A stretch of 64,000 nucleotides of DNA, taken from NCBI RefSeq assembly GCF_004346225.1, contig NZ_SMAJ01000006.1:171764-235763 (forward strand), read 5' to 3'. The translations under genes and the position numbers were made by a program. Shown here one piece after another: positions 47,401 through 56,670 of the stretch (position 1 is its first letter; every line of letters begins with the position of its first letter). Below the pieces are notes generated by a model. The model was not told the origin of the DNA. It saw only the letters and a list, made by a program, of their open reading frames with translations, and ran no database searches. This DNA comes from Paralcaligenes ureilyticus. Its GTDB lineage: Bacteria; Pseudomonadota; Gammaproteobacteria; Burkholderiales; Burkholderiaceae_B.

Positions 47401-48288
47401 GGGGTCGGCCGCCAACGCGCGCTGTTCGTGCTGCTTGCCAAGGGTAGCGGTCAATAAGTCCTTGAATTCAGTATCGTCGGGCGCTGCAGCCGCATACGCC
47501 TGCAACGATTGGAGATAAGCGGGGTCGTCGCCGGCGGCGCGCAAAATCCGGCGCCAAACGCTCAAAACGGAAGATCGACCCGCTTCGGAATCCTTAAAAA
47601 CCCGGGCGACGATGGACGCGGCCTCCATTCGAGTGGCGGCCTCCCTGTTAAGCAGCGAGGCCAGTGTCAACGCCGCATTGAAATTTTCCGGATGCCGGAT
47701 CGTCACTTGCCGCAGCGCCGCGATAGCCCCGGCGCGATCCGGCGGATTTTGCGCCAGCACATCAAAATAATCCGCGGCCAGGTCGCCTTGCGGAGGGCCT
47801 TTGGGAAACAGGGCCTTAAGACGTCGAACGGCCTCGGCCGTCTGGTCCGTATTGCTCAAACGGCGCACGGTGGCAAACTCCTGCTTGTCGGGGCCTGCCA
47901 TCCGATACGCATAATCGAGCTCACGCGCGGCATCCGAATCCGGGCTAAGCGTATTCAGGCGGGACACCAGTCTGGCGGCCTCAACCAGACGGCTCATGCG
48001 AACCTCGATCAGGCCCAATGTGCCCAGCGCATCCGGATTATCGGGAGCAATCCGCAAGGCCTTCTGGATTTGCCCAATGGCCAGATCATCACGCTGCTTC
48101 TGGCTCCAGAACCGCGCGCTGGCAATCAGTTGCGCCACAACACTGGCCGGCCCGACTGCCTGCACGGGCGGAGCCACCCCATTTAGAGGGGTCATGGCGG
48201 CACTCGCCGCCGCGGCTTCCATCAGACAACATAACGCCGCCGTCAACACCTTAAGCGACGGGCTGTGTAAAACCGCAGCCCCATTCAT
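44443..48288 (-). CDS. bcsC: cellulose synthase outer-membrane subunit BcsC
   Basis: A 1281-aa exporter. After a signal peptide (about 1-31) come about 18 TPR-like helix pairs in the periplasm (e.g. NPDALGTLGLIEVRMSRLVE). From about residue 930 follows a beta-barrel domain (IETAFIPSYDSGTPGVSLFH start; IYFRYLFNPD and LYSDF end) forming the outer-membrane pore for cellulose. The start overlaps the bcsZ stop (ATGA). Confidence 0.95.
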   Translation of the reverse strand: MNGAAVLHSPSLKVLTAALCCLMEAAAASAAMTPLNGVAPPVQAVGPASVVAQLIASARFWSQKQRDDLAIGQIQKALRIAPDNPDALGTLGLIEVRMSRLVEAARLVSRLNTLSPDSDAARELDYAYRMAGPDKQEFATVRRLSNTDQTAEAVRRLKALFPKGPPQGDLAADYFDVLAQNPPDRAGAIAALRQVTIRHPENFNAALTLASLLNREAATRMEAASIVARVFKDSEAGRSSVLSVWRRILRAAGDDPAYLQSLQAYAAAAPDDTEFKDLLTATLGKQHEQRALAADPYWQAQREGLSLLDRGRVAQAAPLLEKAMTKRSTDPELLGGLGILRMRQSRQAEARILFERAAKIDPAGREKWEGLAATAQFWSTLRLSSDASKSGNPAQAERYARAAMAMQPDNAYAQRVLLDSLLAQKKWREAEPMLRRLLAQPAADVGVVRDMSTLLRGSGRADEIASMMRGLQTRFTGKKQAAFQQLRADQLSTDADHLLKQDKTGQALEKLEQSLKEDPDSAWTRYTLARTYLSLGLPQLGQSVMNEGFARSKAADMSYATALYRNGQDDVPGAMAAIGRIAPAQRTEGMRALAHNLQAQQLLKKARAQFARGQHVASEKSLNSAAALAVDDPYMLASLGSEWIAQGQPDHGLGLLGHWIHAHSAKPDVDVLLRYGDLLASAKRETTLKRWLADIGKISGLTPKQKQRLEDQGLRQVLRATDLALADEDYEQAEKLLNQAGPAYRADSRWLLELVDLRRDQGRYAEARTVLASILAKKPDDLDAQLALARVLEQSGERRKALTVVRNVVSEAPPDDVDTRLSAARRLVALRRPQEAAVLTDDLHARFAQRPDVTVQQGRILEATGQYDLAKARFQAALAQESQAGVRPGRDGTPAEAALMDLDLRPQPLIETAFIPSYDSGTPGVSLFHGVTVPLHVQVPQGYDGHWFFHADTVKLDAGTLDDTADAYSWKSFGQFAASPQSAHGSFDTRATGVALGAGFEADNWRADVGTTPLGFPVQNLVGGVKVDIPNDYVNLRVNASRRALTSSVLSYSGARDPVSGEVYGGVVRTGVDVRVSRDVGKAGVFAQLGAGVYTGRNVAPNQAYALRTGFTVPVLSGRNWRVESGLVGNYWHYAKNLDFYTYGQGGYYSPQRYLSAGVPLIWTGRSGKASWGLQATVGFSQATTADSDFFPTRPDLQAKALQAGSDNVHTGGSSSGVSYSVQGIFQYNFTRHIVGGLSFSLDRSTTYTPSTVMIYFRYLFNPDTGPVKFPPHGAQLYSDF

Positions 48289-49541
48289 TGCAGCTCCATC
48301 GCGCAACCGTGCCGCCAGGCCAGCCATAAACTGCCATTGGCTCGGAAACGAAATCGGCCCACCTGCCAGCCAAGCCCAAGCAGACTTAGAACCTGGCCGT
48401 AATAGCCCGATGGCGTCCGGGTTTCCAGTTGCGCCACACGAGCGGCCTGGGCCTGCGCCAGCAGCGGCTCGCCCGACGCCTGAAGAAACGGCACCAGGGC
48501 CGCCGAAAATCCGGCGTTGCCCGCATTAGGCCCCGATTCGCCTGTCGCCGTGTCGATCGTTTCAGGAGGAAAACCGTGCGTGCGCACATAATCGACCATG
48601 GGCCTGAATGTTTTCAACAACAAGGACGCGTCGGGATCGGTGCGATCGAGCATGCCCGCCCATAAATAGACACGGATGGCGTTGTAGCCGCCCAGAGCGC
48701 GCGTCGCCGTGTCGGGCACGAATCCGGATTTGCCTTTGGCCGACTGATATTGCGCCCAATCGGGTGAAAAACCATGCGGCGCCGTTTCCACGAGCAAGCG
48801 CCGCGAAGTCTCGATAAGCTGGCGCCATTTGGCGTGTTCAGGCAAAACCGCGTCAAGCCCGCGCAGAACCTGCAAAGGCGCATAACTGGGATTGAGCCGC
48901 CAGGCACCGGCCGAGGGATGGAAACCCTTGGAACCCGGCAATAGCGACCAGCCCAGTCCGGGCAAACGCGCGGTCTCCTGGCTCAATACTTGCCTGGCCA
49001 GCAAAGTGCCCAGGGCTGTGAAACGCCGTTCGTGCCAAATACGGCCCGCCTGCAACAAGGTATAGGCCAGCCAGAGATCGGCGTCCGACGCGGGGTTGCT
49101 GTCTATCACGCCCCACGACCCATCGCCGCGTTTGCCCCATAGCCAGGCCGGCAAATGCTTGGTCAGGTCGCCCTGCGCCAGGATATTCTGGGTCATATCA
49201 AGCAGCTTATCGAATTGCGGCCTGTCGTTGGCGACCAGCGCCAGGAACAAGCCATAGGCCTGGCCCTCGGACACCGTTCTGGCATCGGCCGAACCCACAT
49301 CGATGACACGGCCATCGGTGCTAATGAAGTTGCCCTTGAATGCCTCCCATCGGGGCCAAGCAGCGCAGGCACGCGAGGTAGCGCTGGGTTTCACTGTTGC
49401 TGCGCTCGCCGCCTGCGCGGGCATGACGACGCAGGCGGTCAACACCATCGCAAGCAACCCGGTAAGCCTTGCAAAGGCTGCACTCGCCGACGCGGTGCAG
49501 GTCAATTTCGCATACCGGCAGCAGCCCGCGGATGTCGCCAT
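48285..49541 (-). CDS. bcsZ: periplasmic endo-1,4-glucanase BcsZ
   Basis: A 418-aa GH8 cellulase. A signal peptide is at about 15-45 (LTGLLAMVLTACVVMPAQA). Catalytic acid is in TVSEGQAYGLFLAL and the Asp in NPASDADLWLAYTLL; DWAQYQ lies later. It trims cellulose in the periplasm during export. Start ATG 49541 lies 4 bp after the bcsB stop; the 67-codon upstream extension of the frame overlaps bcsB and is not real. Confidence 0.95.
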   Translation of the reverse strand: MATSAGCCRYAKLTCTASASAAFARLTGLLAMVLTACVVMPAQAASAATVKPSATSRACAAWPRWEAFKGNFISTDGRVIDVGSADARTVSEGQAYGLFLALVANDRPQFDKLLDMTQNILAQGDLTKHLPAWLWGKRGDGSWGVIDSNPASDADLWLAYTLLQAGRIWHERRFTALGTLLARQVLSQETARLPGLGWSLLPGSKGFHPSAGAWRLNPSYAPLQVLRGLDAVLPEHAKWRQLIETSRRLLVETAPHGFSPDWAQYQSAKGKSGFVPDTATRALGGYNAIRVYLWAGMLDRTDPDASLLLKTFRPMVDYVRTHGFPPETIDTATGESGPNAGNAGFSAALVPFLQASGEPLLAQAQAARVAQLETRTPSGYYGQVLSLLGLGWQVGRFRFRANGSLWLAWRHGCAMELQ

Positions 49542-49545
49542 GTCA

Positions 49546-51852
49546 TCAGACCCCGCGCCTGCGTGAGGATAGCGACTGCAGGCCCAGAAACACGCCGACA
49601 GACACCAGAATACCCGCGAGTATGCCAAGCAGGGCCAGCAACATAGGGTGCTTGATGGCAACCAACCATATCTGGGCATACCAGGGCAAATCTCCCACCA
49701 TATACTGCCCGCCGATGGATGCCGATTCGATCTTGCCGTCACGCGCCACGACCAGACCGCCTTTCATCACGCTGACCTTGCCGGGATCGTCCAAGGCATT
49801 GACGACATCCAGCAAGCCTTGTGGATCGGTGCCGGTCAGAGCGACGATGCTGCGCGACTTTTGCAGCGGCGATTGCAGGCCCATCAGTATGCCAAGCCTG
49901 CCGTCTTGACTCAGAGTCACATCTTGCTTGCCCAGTTTCGAACCGCCGCCCGCCTTGTCCATCAGACTCACCGCATAACGCTTGGGTTCGCCGGCGATCG
50001 GCGGCAACGCCGCTATGCGCAAGGCGGATACGGAGTCCCATCCCTCAAGAAGCGCCGCCGACGGGCCCGAACCAATAACGATCAAGTCCTTGTCCAGCGG
50101 CGCCCTGACCTGACTCGAATGCAAAACCTGGACACGCATGGCGGGAATCCCCGTCCACTTCCCCATATAGCCCAGCACCGTGAGCATGGCTTGCAGATCG
50201 CTTGAGTCGGGATGATCGGGAATCACGATCGCAGTGCCGGCCAGGTCGGCCAGCGTGGTGAACGGAAAGCCGCTATTGGCGAAAAACGCCAGATTCGGCA
50301 TCACGGCATAATGGGCAAAACCGCTGAAATCGATGGTCGAATCCGGGTCAATCGCCGCACGCGCGGGGTTGTATGCAAGACCTGAACACATGCCGCTTTT
50401 TTGCGAATCGAGCGTGAACTGCAACTGCAATTGATTATCGCTGCCCACGCGGAATGCCGGGATGTTGAGCGCATTGCCGGAATGGCTAGCGGCGTCGTTG
50501 AGCAAGGGCACACGCAGAAATCCGAAGCCTGACTTGTCTTCTTCGGGCCGCCGCGGAGTCAGCCGATACGATTTCACCAGTTCATCGTTGATATTGACGG
50601 TAAGCATGGAGTCGTTCACGACCGACGGCGCGGTGTAGCGGTATTTCAGGTCCAGCGGCACGCCATGGCCCGTCCATCCAAACAAATCCGCCGGCACGTG
50701 CATGTCGATGCGTATTGGATCGGGCGACCCGCCCCGCACCTGCAAGACATCTGGACTGGCCACTATATTCTTGAATTGGACCGGCCCGTCCAAGGGCAGC
50801 CACTTGGGTGCATCATAAGGCTTGCGGGGCGGCCCGATATCCACCCGGTCTACGGTCGTTCGCGCGCCGGCCAACACCGCCTTGCCCAGCACCAGCGCTT
50901 CGGCCGCCGTCTGCACCTCCTGATCGTTGCGGCCTGAAATCAGCAAAATCTTTTTGTCCGAGGTGCCCGGGTTGCTCAAAATGGCAATCGTCGGCCCGTC
51001 AACCGCCGCTATTTTGAGCAGGGGAGGCAAGTCGGCCGCTTTGCCTATCAGCACCACATTTTTATCGGCAGGAATCGCATGCACCACCGGAAACCGAGCG
51101 CCGCGATAGTCGGTAAGCACGCCAAACCAGGACGCAACGACCCCGGCGCTGCGCAGTAATTGGTCATTGGGCGCAGCCCCCAGCATAAAGGGCAAGACAA
51201 GGCGCGTGGTGTCGCCACGATCAAAAAACGGTGCCGGCAGCAAACCCAGATCATTGGGCAGCGCTACCGCCTGTTCATCCAGAATCAATTCGCTCGAAGG
51301 GCTGATGTCGACCCACAAAGCGGAATTGGCCGGGTCCTCGCACTTATCGATGGTGTAATGGGCCACGGGCTCGAGGGTTATTTGATTGAAGCTGGTAAAA
51401 AACAGCGGATTCAGCTCGATTTGCTGCGTAACGGGACTGCCGGCATTGGCCGCTGTGAACGGCACGGTCGCGACAACCTGTTGATTAACCAGCACCCGGA
51501 TGTGCGAAACCGAAAACACCAAAGCGGGTGAGTAAGAGTAGGTCAAGCGTAAACGTGCAGCGGTTACCACGCGATCAAGCCTTATTCCCACCCCTATGGA
51601 CTTGCTGTCAGTGATGCCCTTTAGATGTATAGGCCGAAAAGCGCCCAGTTTAGAAAAGGGCAACGTAACCGTCTCATAAACGCCCCCCTGTGCCACCGCG
51701 GGCTTCGATCGCGCTGCGGCGGACGAAGGCAGCACCGTCGAAACAATGCCGGCGCTGGCCGCCTGCCCGCCGTCCTCCGGCGGCTGCGCCGCCACCGCGA
51801 TGCGGCCTGCCATGGCAACACAAAACAGCAATATAATCAGGCCGCTTCTCAT
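49546..51852 (-). CDS. bcsB: cellulose synthase periplasmic subunit BcsB
   Basis: A 768-aa protein with a signal peptide (SGLIILLFCVAMAGRIAVA) and a long periplasmic region of repeated carbohydrate-binding and flavodoxin-like domains (HIRVLVNQQVVATVPF; MLTVNINDELVKSYRL). A C-terminal membrane anchor at about 735-757 is followed by SRRRGV. It guides the growing glucan from BcsA. It is the first gene of the operon. Confidence 0.95.
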   Translation of the reverse strand: MRSGLIILLFCVAMAGRIAVAAQPPEDGGQAASAGIVSTVLPSSAAARSKPAVAQGGVYETVTLPFSKLGAFRPIHLKGITDSKSIGVGIRLDRVVTAARLRLTYSYSPALVFSVSHIRVLVNQQVVATVPFTAANAGSPVTQQIELNPLFFTSFNQITLEPVAHYTIDKCEDPANSALWVDISPSSELILDEQAVALPNDLGLLPAPFFDRGDTTRLVLPFMLGAAPNDQLLRSAGVVASWFGVLTDYRGARFPVVHAIPADKNVVLIGKAADLPPLLKIAAVDGPTIAILSNPGTSDKKILLISGRNDQEVQTAAEALVLGKAVLAGARTTVDRVDIGPPRKPYDAPKWLPLDGPVQFKNIVASPDVLQVRGGSPDPIRIDMHVPADLFGWTGHGVPLDLKYRYTAPSVVNDSMLTVNINDELVKSYRLTPRRPEEDKSGFGFLRVPLLNDAASHSGNALNIPAFRVGSDNQLQLQFTLDSQKSGMCSGLAYNPARAAIDPDSTIDFSGFAHYAVMPNLAFFANSGFPFTTLADLAGTAIVIPDHPDSSDLQAMLTVLGYMGKWTGIPAMRVQVLHSSQVRAPLDKDLIVIGSGPSAALLEGWDSVSALRIAALPPIAGEPKRYAVSLMDKAGGGSKLGKQDVTLSQDGRLGILMGLQSPLQKSRSIVALTGTDPQGLLDVVNALDDPGKVSVMKGGLVVARDGKIESASIGGQYMVGDLPWYAQIWLVAIKHPMLLALLGILAGILVSVGVFLGLQSLSSRRRGV

Positions 51853-51907
51853 GACGCCATTTCAGCGGGAAACAGTAGATGAAAGAGCGCCACGCGTGAA
51901 GCATCCT

Positions 51908-51930
51908 GCTATACACCAACCGTATATAGC
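51908..51930. promoter_or_regulatory. 9-bp-arm palindrome upstream of bcsB
   Basis: GCTATACAC and GTATATAGC are inverted arms with one mismatch and a 5-bp spacer, 56 bp before the bcsB start. The AT-rich arms overlap a possible -10 region. It may be an operator of the cellulose operon; no binding protein is known from the window. Confidence 0.35.
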
Positions 51931-52205
51931 AAGGCGGACTCGTACCTTGTTTGAAGGAAATATGGCCACGTTTTTTCTTACCTGAATGGCCATTGCTATA
52001 AACATGCCATCCAGGCGGATAGCATCCGATACACAATCTATTACAGGCGGCCAAGCTCGTCAGCGAAATATAACAAGGCAACGTCAGTTTATATGCGTTG
52101 AACAAGCCACTTCGAACAGCCTATTTCGAGCTATCCCGCCTTAATAAGCGCATCGAAAAAGCAACCGTAACGGGCGCTACGGTGTAAAGTTTCGTACAGA
52201 ATTTT

Positions 52206-52271
52206 GATGGCACCCACAAGGGGTGCCACTACGGAAATCAAAAAATGGCAGCCTCAAGGGCTGCCACTACA
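52206..52271 (-). repeat. two REP-like hairpin copies in tandem
   Basis: Both copies are inverted: 52206-52233 (stem GGCACCC/GGGTGCC) and 52243-52271 (stem GGCAGCC/GGCTGCC; loop CTTGA instead of CTTGT). They lie in the bcs leader, just downstream of ccsB. Confidence 0.85.
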
Positions 52272-52303
52272 AAAACGGGCCGTTTTACCAAAACACCCCC
52301 GCC

Positions 52304-53662
52304 TTACAGCTCTCCGTAAGAATGCAGGCCCGACAGGAACATATTGACGCCCAGGAAGGCGAAGCTGGTAATCAGCAGACCGCCCAAGGCCCAGTACGCC
52401 GCCATGCTGCCGCGCAGGCCTTTCATGAGACGCATGTGCAGCCAGGCCGCATAGTTCAGCCAGACGATAAGCGCCCAGGTTTCCTTGGGATCCCACTGCC
52501 AATAGGTGCCCCAGGCGTCGGCGGCCCACAGCGCACCCAGGATGGTGGCCAATGTAAAGAAGGCAAAGCCCACTGCAATGGCCCGATACATGATGTCGTC
52601 AAGAATTTCCAGCGACGGCAGCTTGTTGGCAATCGGCCCGCGCAAGGCCAATATCGCCCCCACGATAATCGCGCCTAAACCAAAGTACAGCACCCAGACT
52701 ATCGACAGCTCTTTCTCGCCGAACACAAAGGGCTCGGCGCACAGCACCGCGCCCAGAATAAACAAGGGTATCAGCCGGGCCCGCGATGCAGTCTGGCCAT
52801 GCTCCTTGATCAGGTAGGCAAAACCCACCATCGCGGCCAGGGAAAATGTGCCGTAGCCGATAAAATTGGCCGGCACATGCAGCTTCATCCACCAGCTTTT
52901 AAGCGCCGGCGTAAGCGGTTGGATGGCAAAGGCATCACGCGTAAACGAATACCAGAGCAGAAAAATCACCGCGGAGCTGACCACCATCAGCACGAAACCG
53001 CCCAGTGCGCGCGTGGCATAGCGCCGCTCGTAGTACAGATAGAACAACGCCGTGATGAGGGAAAACAGTACAAATACTTCATACAGATTACTGACCGGAA
53101 CGTGGCCGATGTCGGGGCCCAGCAAATGCCCTTCGCGCCAGCGCACCAGCATGCCCGTTACCCCGGCGTATACGGCGCCCCAGGTAAGCACCGTGCCCAG
53201 CCAGGCGGCCGTGTTGCTGAAAATACCTATCCAATAGCAAACCGTAGCCAGCACAAACAGCGTACACATCCACAAAATGGCCGATTGCGACGAAAACAGG
53301 TACTTCAGAAAAAACACATGTTCGGCGCGGGTAATATCGCCCTGCCCCAAGCCGCCGCCATTGCTATACAGCCAAATGGCGAACAGAGCACTTAAGCCGC
53401 TGGCGATGATCAGCGTGCGGATCGGCCGCCACAACCATGCGAGCCAACTGAACGCGGCTACCGCGCCGCACAGGATCACCTTCTCGTAGTAGTCCATACT
53501 GGAGCCAAAATGCAGCAGCGCATAGGCTGCGCCGCCCGCCAGCACCAGGAAGAAGACAATATCCGACCAGTCCGGCCGGCCGCGATGGCCGCGAGAGTCG
53601 CCGCTGGACGTCATAGCGTCCTGCCACATCGGGAAGCCCGGTTTGATGATGGTATCGGTCAT
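52304..53662 (-). CDS. ccsB: cytochrome c biogenesis protein CcsB (ResC/CcsA-type heme handling)
   Basis: A 452-aa inner-membrane protein with eight or more helices. The tryptophan-rich heme-handling motif is AWGTYWQWDPKETWALIVWL near residue 385. It works with ResB to move heme to the periplasm and join it to apocytochrome c (system II). AGAGG lies before ATG 53662. It lies 11 bp after resB in one operon. Confidence 0.93.
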   Translation of the reverse strand: MTDTIIKPGFPMWQDAMTSSGDSRGHRGRPDWSDIVFFLVLAGGAAYALLHFGSSMDYYEKVILCGAVAAFSWLAWLWRPIRTLIIASGLSALFAIWLYSNGGGLGQGDITRAEHVFFLKYLFSSQSAILWMCTLFVLATVCYWIGIFSNTAAWLGTVLTWGAVYAGVTGMLVRWREGHLLGPDIGHVPVSNLYEVFVLFSLITALFYLYYERRYATRALGGFVLMVVSSAVIFLLWYSFTRDAFAIQPLTPALKSWWMKLHVPANFIGYGTFSLAAMVGFAYLIKEHGQTASRARLIPLFILGAVLCAEPFVFGEKELSIVWVLYFGLGAIIVGAILALRGPIANKLPSLEILDDIMYRAIAVGFAFFTLATILGALWAADAWGTYWQWDPKETWALIVWLNYAAWLHMRLMKGLRGSMAAYWALGGLLITSFAFLGVNMFLSGLHSYGEL

Positions 53663-53673
53663 TGGAAACCTCT

Positions 53674-55716
53674 TTACGTAGACAAGCGCCCGATCGCATC
53701 CTTGAAGCGGTCGAACTCATGTTGAAAATCGAGCGTGCGGCGTTGCGAAGTCATGGCGGCGAGCAAGTCGCTGCCCTGCCCCTTGGGCTTGATCCACACC
53801 CAAATCCGCCGATCCCGAATATAGAACATCGAGAATACGCCTAATATTAAAAGGATGCAGCCCAGATACACCGCATTCTTGCCTGGGCTGCGCGCTACCT
53901 GGAACACGCTGGCCTGCACCTGATCAAAACCCTTGAGCGTCATAAACACCGGCGCCGGATAGTCGGGCAAATTCGCCAGGGCCAGCACTGAAAGTTGAAT
54001 CCATTTGCTGGCCGCCTCAGCCGCGGGGCCGGTATGGTCGATGGGAGCAAGCCCGGCGTTTTCGCGTTCTATATCGCGCAGCTCGACCAGGCTTAACTGA
54101 ATCATGGGTACCGCAAAGCCCAGAATTTTCTCGCGATCCGCCTCGGGAACCTTCTGGACGATGGCATTAAACCCACCCCGGGCGAAAGTTTCGAGCGCGC
54201 CCGCGGCAGCTTTTTGCAGCAAGGGGCGTTGTGCCTCGGAGCTGGCATTTTTAGCGGCAAAGCGGCCCGCCGCCTCGGCGCGCATGACAGGGTCATGCAG
54301 GGCCGCCCGCAGGCTCATGAATTCGCCCACCGAATTATTGGCGTCGGCCGGAATGCGCAAGTACCGATAGCTGGCGCCCGGATTATCACGCACGCCCGCC
54401 AAAAATACCGAACTGCCGTCAAGTGTCACGGGCAGCATGTAATTATTGAATTCGTGCGATTGCCCGTCGCGGCCCACCACACGGTACTGCACGCTAGGCC
54501 CCACATTGTGCAGATTGGCGTTTTTGGCCCCCGCGGCGCTACCGGTTACCGCCGCAACCTGAGCCAGCATGGGCTTGGGCTGAGGATTGGCGTTTTCAGA
54601 CAAATTCTCGACATTAATCGTGCGCAAACCCGATAGGTCGAGTTCGACACGCCCGGCCTTCGGGTCGTCGCCCATCGTAATCTCGGTTGCTTTACCCACT
54701 GTGCCATTCACGTCAAAGGGCTTGTCTTTCGACCCTACCAGGGGATAGCCCACCAATTGCAGCTTGCTGCCGCCATCATCGAAACTCGATTGATATACGG
54801 TGACCCCTTTGTAGCGCAAAGGCTCGTTAACCTCGATCGTACGGTCAAATTTTTTGCCTGTTGCCGGATCGGTAACCTCGACCACGCTTTTGAAATTACT
54901 AGGCATTCCGGTCGAATAATAACTAACCATGAATTTTTTAAGCTTGAGCACGAACGGCAAAGGCTGGATCAGCACGCCATTATCGACGCTGACAATACCG
55001 CTGTTGGTTTCGCTGCCTTCGGGAACCAGCATATTCGCGCGAAAACTGAGGTTGCCGCTGGGCAGACGCCCCGATTCGGGAACCTGGGAAACCAGCATGT
55101 TCTGTGTAATCGGCGTCTTGCCCAGCCACACTTGCAGGCGAACCGGCAGTTGGCTGTCGATCAATCCGCCTATGCAGATAATCACGATCGCAGCATGGGC
55201 AAAGATATAACCCAGGCGATTGACGCTGCCTTTTTTGGCGGCAATCATCACACTCTCGCCGTCCTGCCGCAATTTATAGCGGTAGCCCTGGCCAGACAAC
55301 CATTGCTGCACGCGTCGCTGATTTTCGGCCGGCGCCACGTCGGACGCGCACTCCAGCCGATGATGAAACGAGCGCAAGCTGCTCTCGCGTATATATTCAC
55401 GAAACGAGCGCGCGTCGCGCACCATTTTGGGCGAATTGCGGAACAGGCAAATACCGGTGGAAACCACCAGGAACGTCATGATCAACAAAAACCACCAGCT
55501 GTTGTAGATATGCCAGATGGAAAACTTGTCAAACAACGCGAACCAGAACGGTCCGAACTGATCGATGTACGCGCTGGGGGCCTGGCCTTGCTGCAGCACC
55601 GTGCCAATCAAACTGGCGATGCAAACAAACATTAACAAGCTGACGGCAAAGCGCATTGAGCCAAGCAGTTCGAGAACATCGGAACGCCAACGGCGCAAAG
55701 AAAAAATTTGGTTCAT
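53674..55716 (-). CDS. resB: cytochrome c biogenesis protein ResB
   Basis: A 680-aa inner-membrane partner of CcsB. It has early helices (MRFAVSLLMFVCIASLIGTV; WWFLLIMTFLVVSTGICLFR), a third after SVNRLGYIFAHAAIVIICIG, a long periplasmic domain, and a last helix near 625 (AVYLGCILLILGVFSMFYI). ATG 55716 (MNQIF) is preferred to the upstream TTG at 55746. It follows the cytochrome c4 gene by 87 bp and feeds heme to such cytochromes. Confidence 0.93.
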   Translation of the reverse strand: MNQIFSLRRWRSDVLELLGSMRFAVSLLMFVCIASLIGTVLQQGQAPSAYIDQFGPFWFALFDKFSIWHIYNSWWFLLIMTFLVVSTGICLFRNSPKMVRDARSFREYIRESSLRSFHHRLECASDVAPAENQRRVQQWLSGQGYRYKLRQDGESVMIAAKKGSVNRLGYIFAHAAIVIICIGGLIDSQLPVRLQVWLGKTPITQNMLVSQVPESGRLPSGNLSFRANMLVPEGSETNSGIVSVDNGVLIQPLPFVLKLKKFMVSYYSTGMPSNFKSVVEVTDPATGKKFDRTIEVNEPLRYKGVTVYQSSFDDGGSKLQLVGYPLVGSKDKPFDVNGTVGKATEITMGDDPKAGRVELDLSGLRTINVENLSENANPQPKPMLAQVAAVTGSAAGAKNANLHNVGPSVQYRVVGRDGQSHEFNNYMLPVTLDGSSVFLAGVRDNPGASYRYLRIPADANNSVGEFMSLRAALHDPVMRAEAAGRFAAKNASSEAQRPLLQKAAAGALETFARGGFNAIVQKVPEADREKILGFAVPMIQLSLVELRDIERENAGLAPIDHTGPAAEAASKWIQLSVLALANLPDYPAPVFMTLKGFDQVQASVFQVARSPGKNAVYLGCILLILGVFSMFYIRDRRIWVWIKPKGQGSDLLAAMTSQRRTLDFQHEFDRFKDAIGRLST

Positions 55717-55803
55717 CTCAATTCGATAAAAAAGGGGAAGCGTCAACGACAGCTTCCCCCCTTAGTTCGGCTGCGCGGATACTGATCCGCACTCGGCCTG
55801 GCC

Positions 55804-56508
55804 CTAACGCAACCCTGCGGCGTAGTCGGCTACGGCCGCGATATCGGTGTCGGACATACGATCGGCGATATCTTGCATTATGGGGTTGTTGGCGCGATCG
55901 CCACTGCGAAACAGTTTTAGCTGTTCTTCAATATAGGCGGGATGCTGGCCCGACAAACGGGGAAATTCTCCGGGCATGCCGGCGCCATTGGCCGAGTGGC
56001 AAGCCGCGCATGCGGCAACGTTGCGATCGGGCAAACCGCCGCGCCAGATGCTCTGCCCAAGTTGCACCGTATCTTTCTTGCTTGCCGTGGCCGCCGTTTT
56101 GGGGTCAAGCGGCTGCTGCGCCAGATAGTAGGCAATATTTTGCATGTCGGCCGGTGTAAGGGCCGCCGCAAAATTCGTCATGACCGTATTCGCGCCGTTT
56201 GCGCCGCGGCGCGATGGGGCTGATTTAGCATCTTTGGCGCGAAAATCACCTAGCTGCTTGACCAGGTATTCGTGCGGCTGGGCCGCCAGATTCGGGTTGG
56301 ACGGAATGGTGCTGTTGCCTGCCGCGCCATGACAGGACATACAGGCCAAAATTCCTCGCGCCGAGTCGCCTTTGGTATAGAGCTGTTCGCCCTTGGCGGC
56401 ATCGGGTTTGGGGACCCCGACCGCTTCGGCGGCATAGGTGACGCTAACAAGGGACGAGCCAAGCAACACGCCGCTGGCAAGCAATAGTCGGAAAAACACA
56501 CGCTTCAT
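55804..56508 (-). CDS. diheme cytochrome c4
   Basis: A 234-aa periplasmic cytochrome with a signal peptide (about 1-26, ends VTYA) and two CxxCH heme sites (CMSCH near 55, CAACH near 166), one per domain, each with later Met ligands. Cytochrome c4 carries electrons to terminal oxidases. AGAGG precedes the ATG. Its own assembly factors are encoded next to it. Confidence 0.95.
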   Translation of the reverse strand: MKRVFFRLLLASGVLLGSSLVSVTYAAEAVGVPKPDAAKGEQLYTKGDSARGILACMSCHGAAGNSTIPSNPNLAAQPHEYLVKQLGDFRAKDAKSAPSRRGANGANTVMTNFAAALTPADMQNIAYYLAQQPLDPKTAATASKKDTVQLGQSIWRGGLPDRNVAACAACHSANGAGMPGEFPRLSGQHPAYIEEQLKLFRSGDRANNPIMQDIADRMSDTDIAAVADYAAGLR

Positions 56509-56670
56509 GAAAACCTCTACGATCGCAATTCGATCCGGGCGACAAACGCCGCTGTGGTCACTGTGATTAGATCAGTTTTGCCAGAAAGAAGCCCTAATGA
56601 CCCTAATCACAACAGTTTCAAACCTGCGATTATACAATAGCAGCTGAATTCAACCGACCTAGGTACACCC

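Larger units (their letters stand above)
51853..52303. other. leader region of the cellulose operon
   Basis: 451 bp between ccsB and bcsB, on the same strand. It should contain the bcs promoter. It holds a near-perfect palindrome (51908-51930) and two REP-like copies (52206-52271). The part 51970-52200 is relatively AT-rich and shows no gene or clear terminator. Confidence 0.5.
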
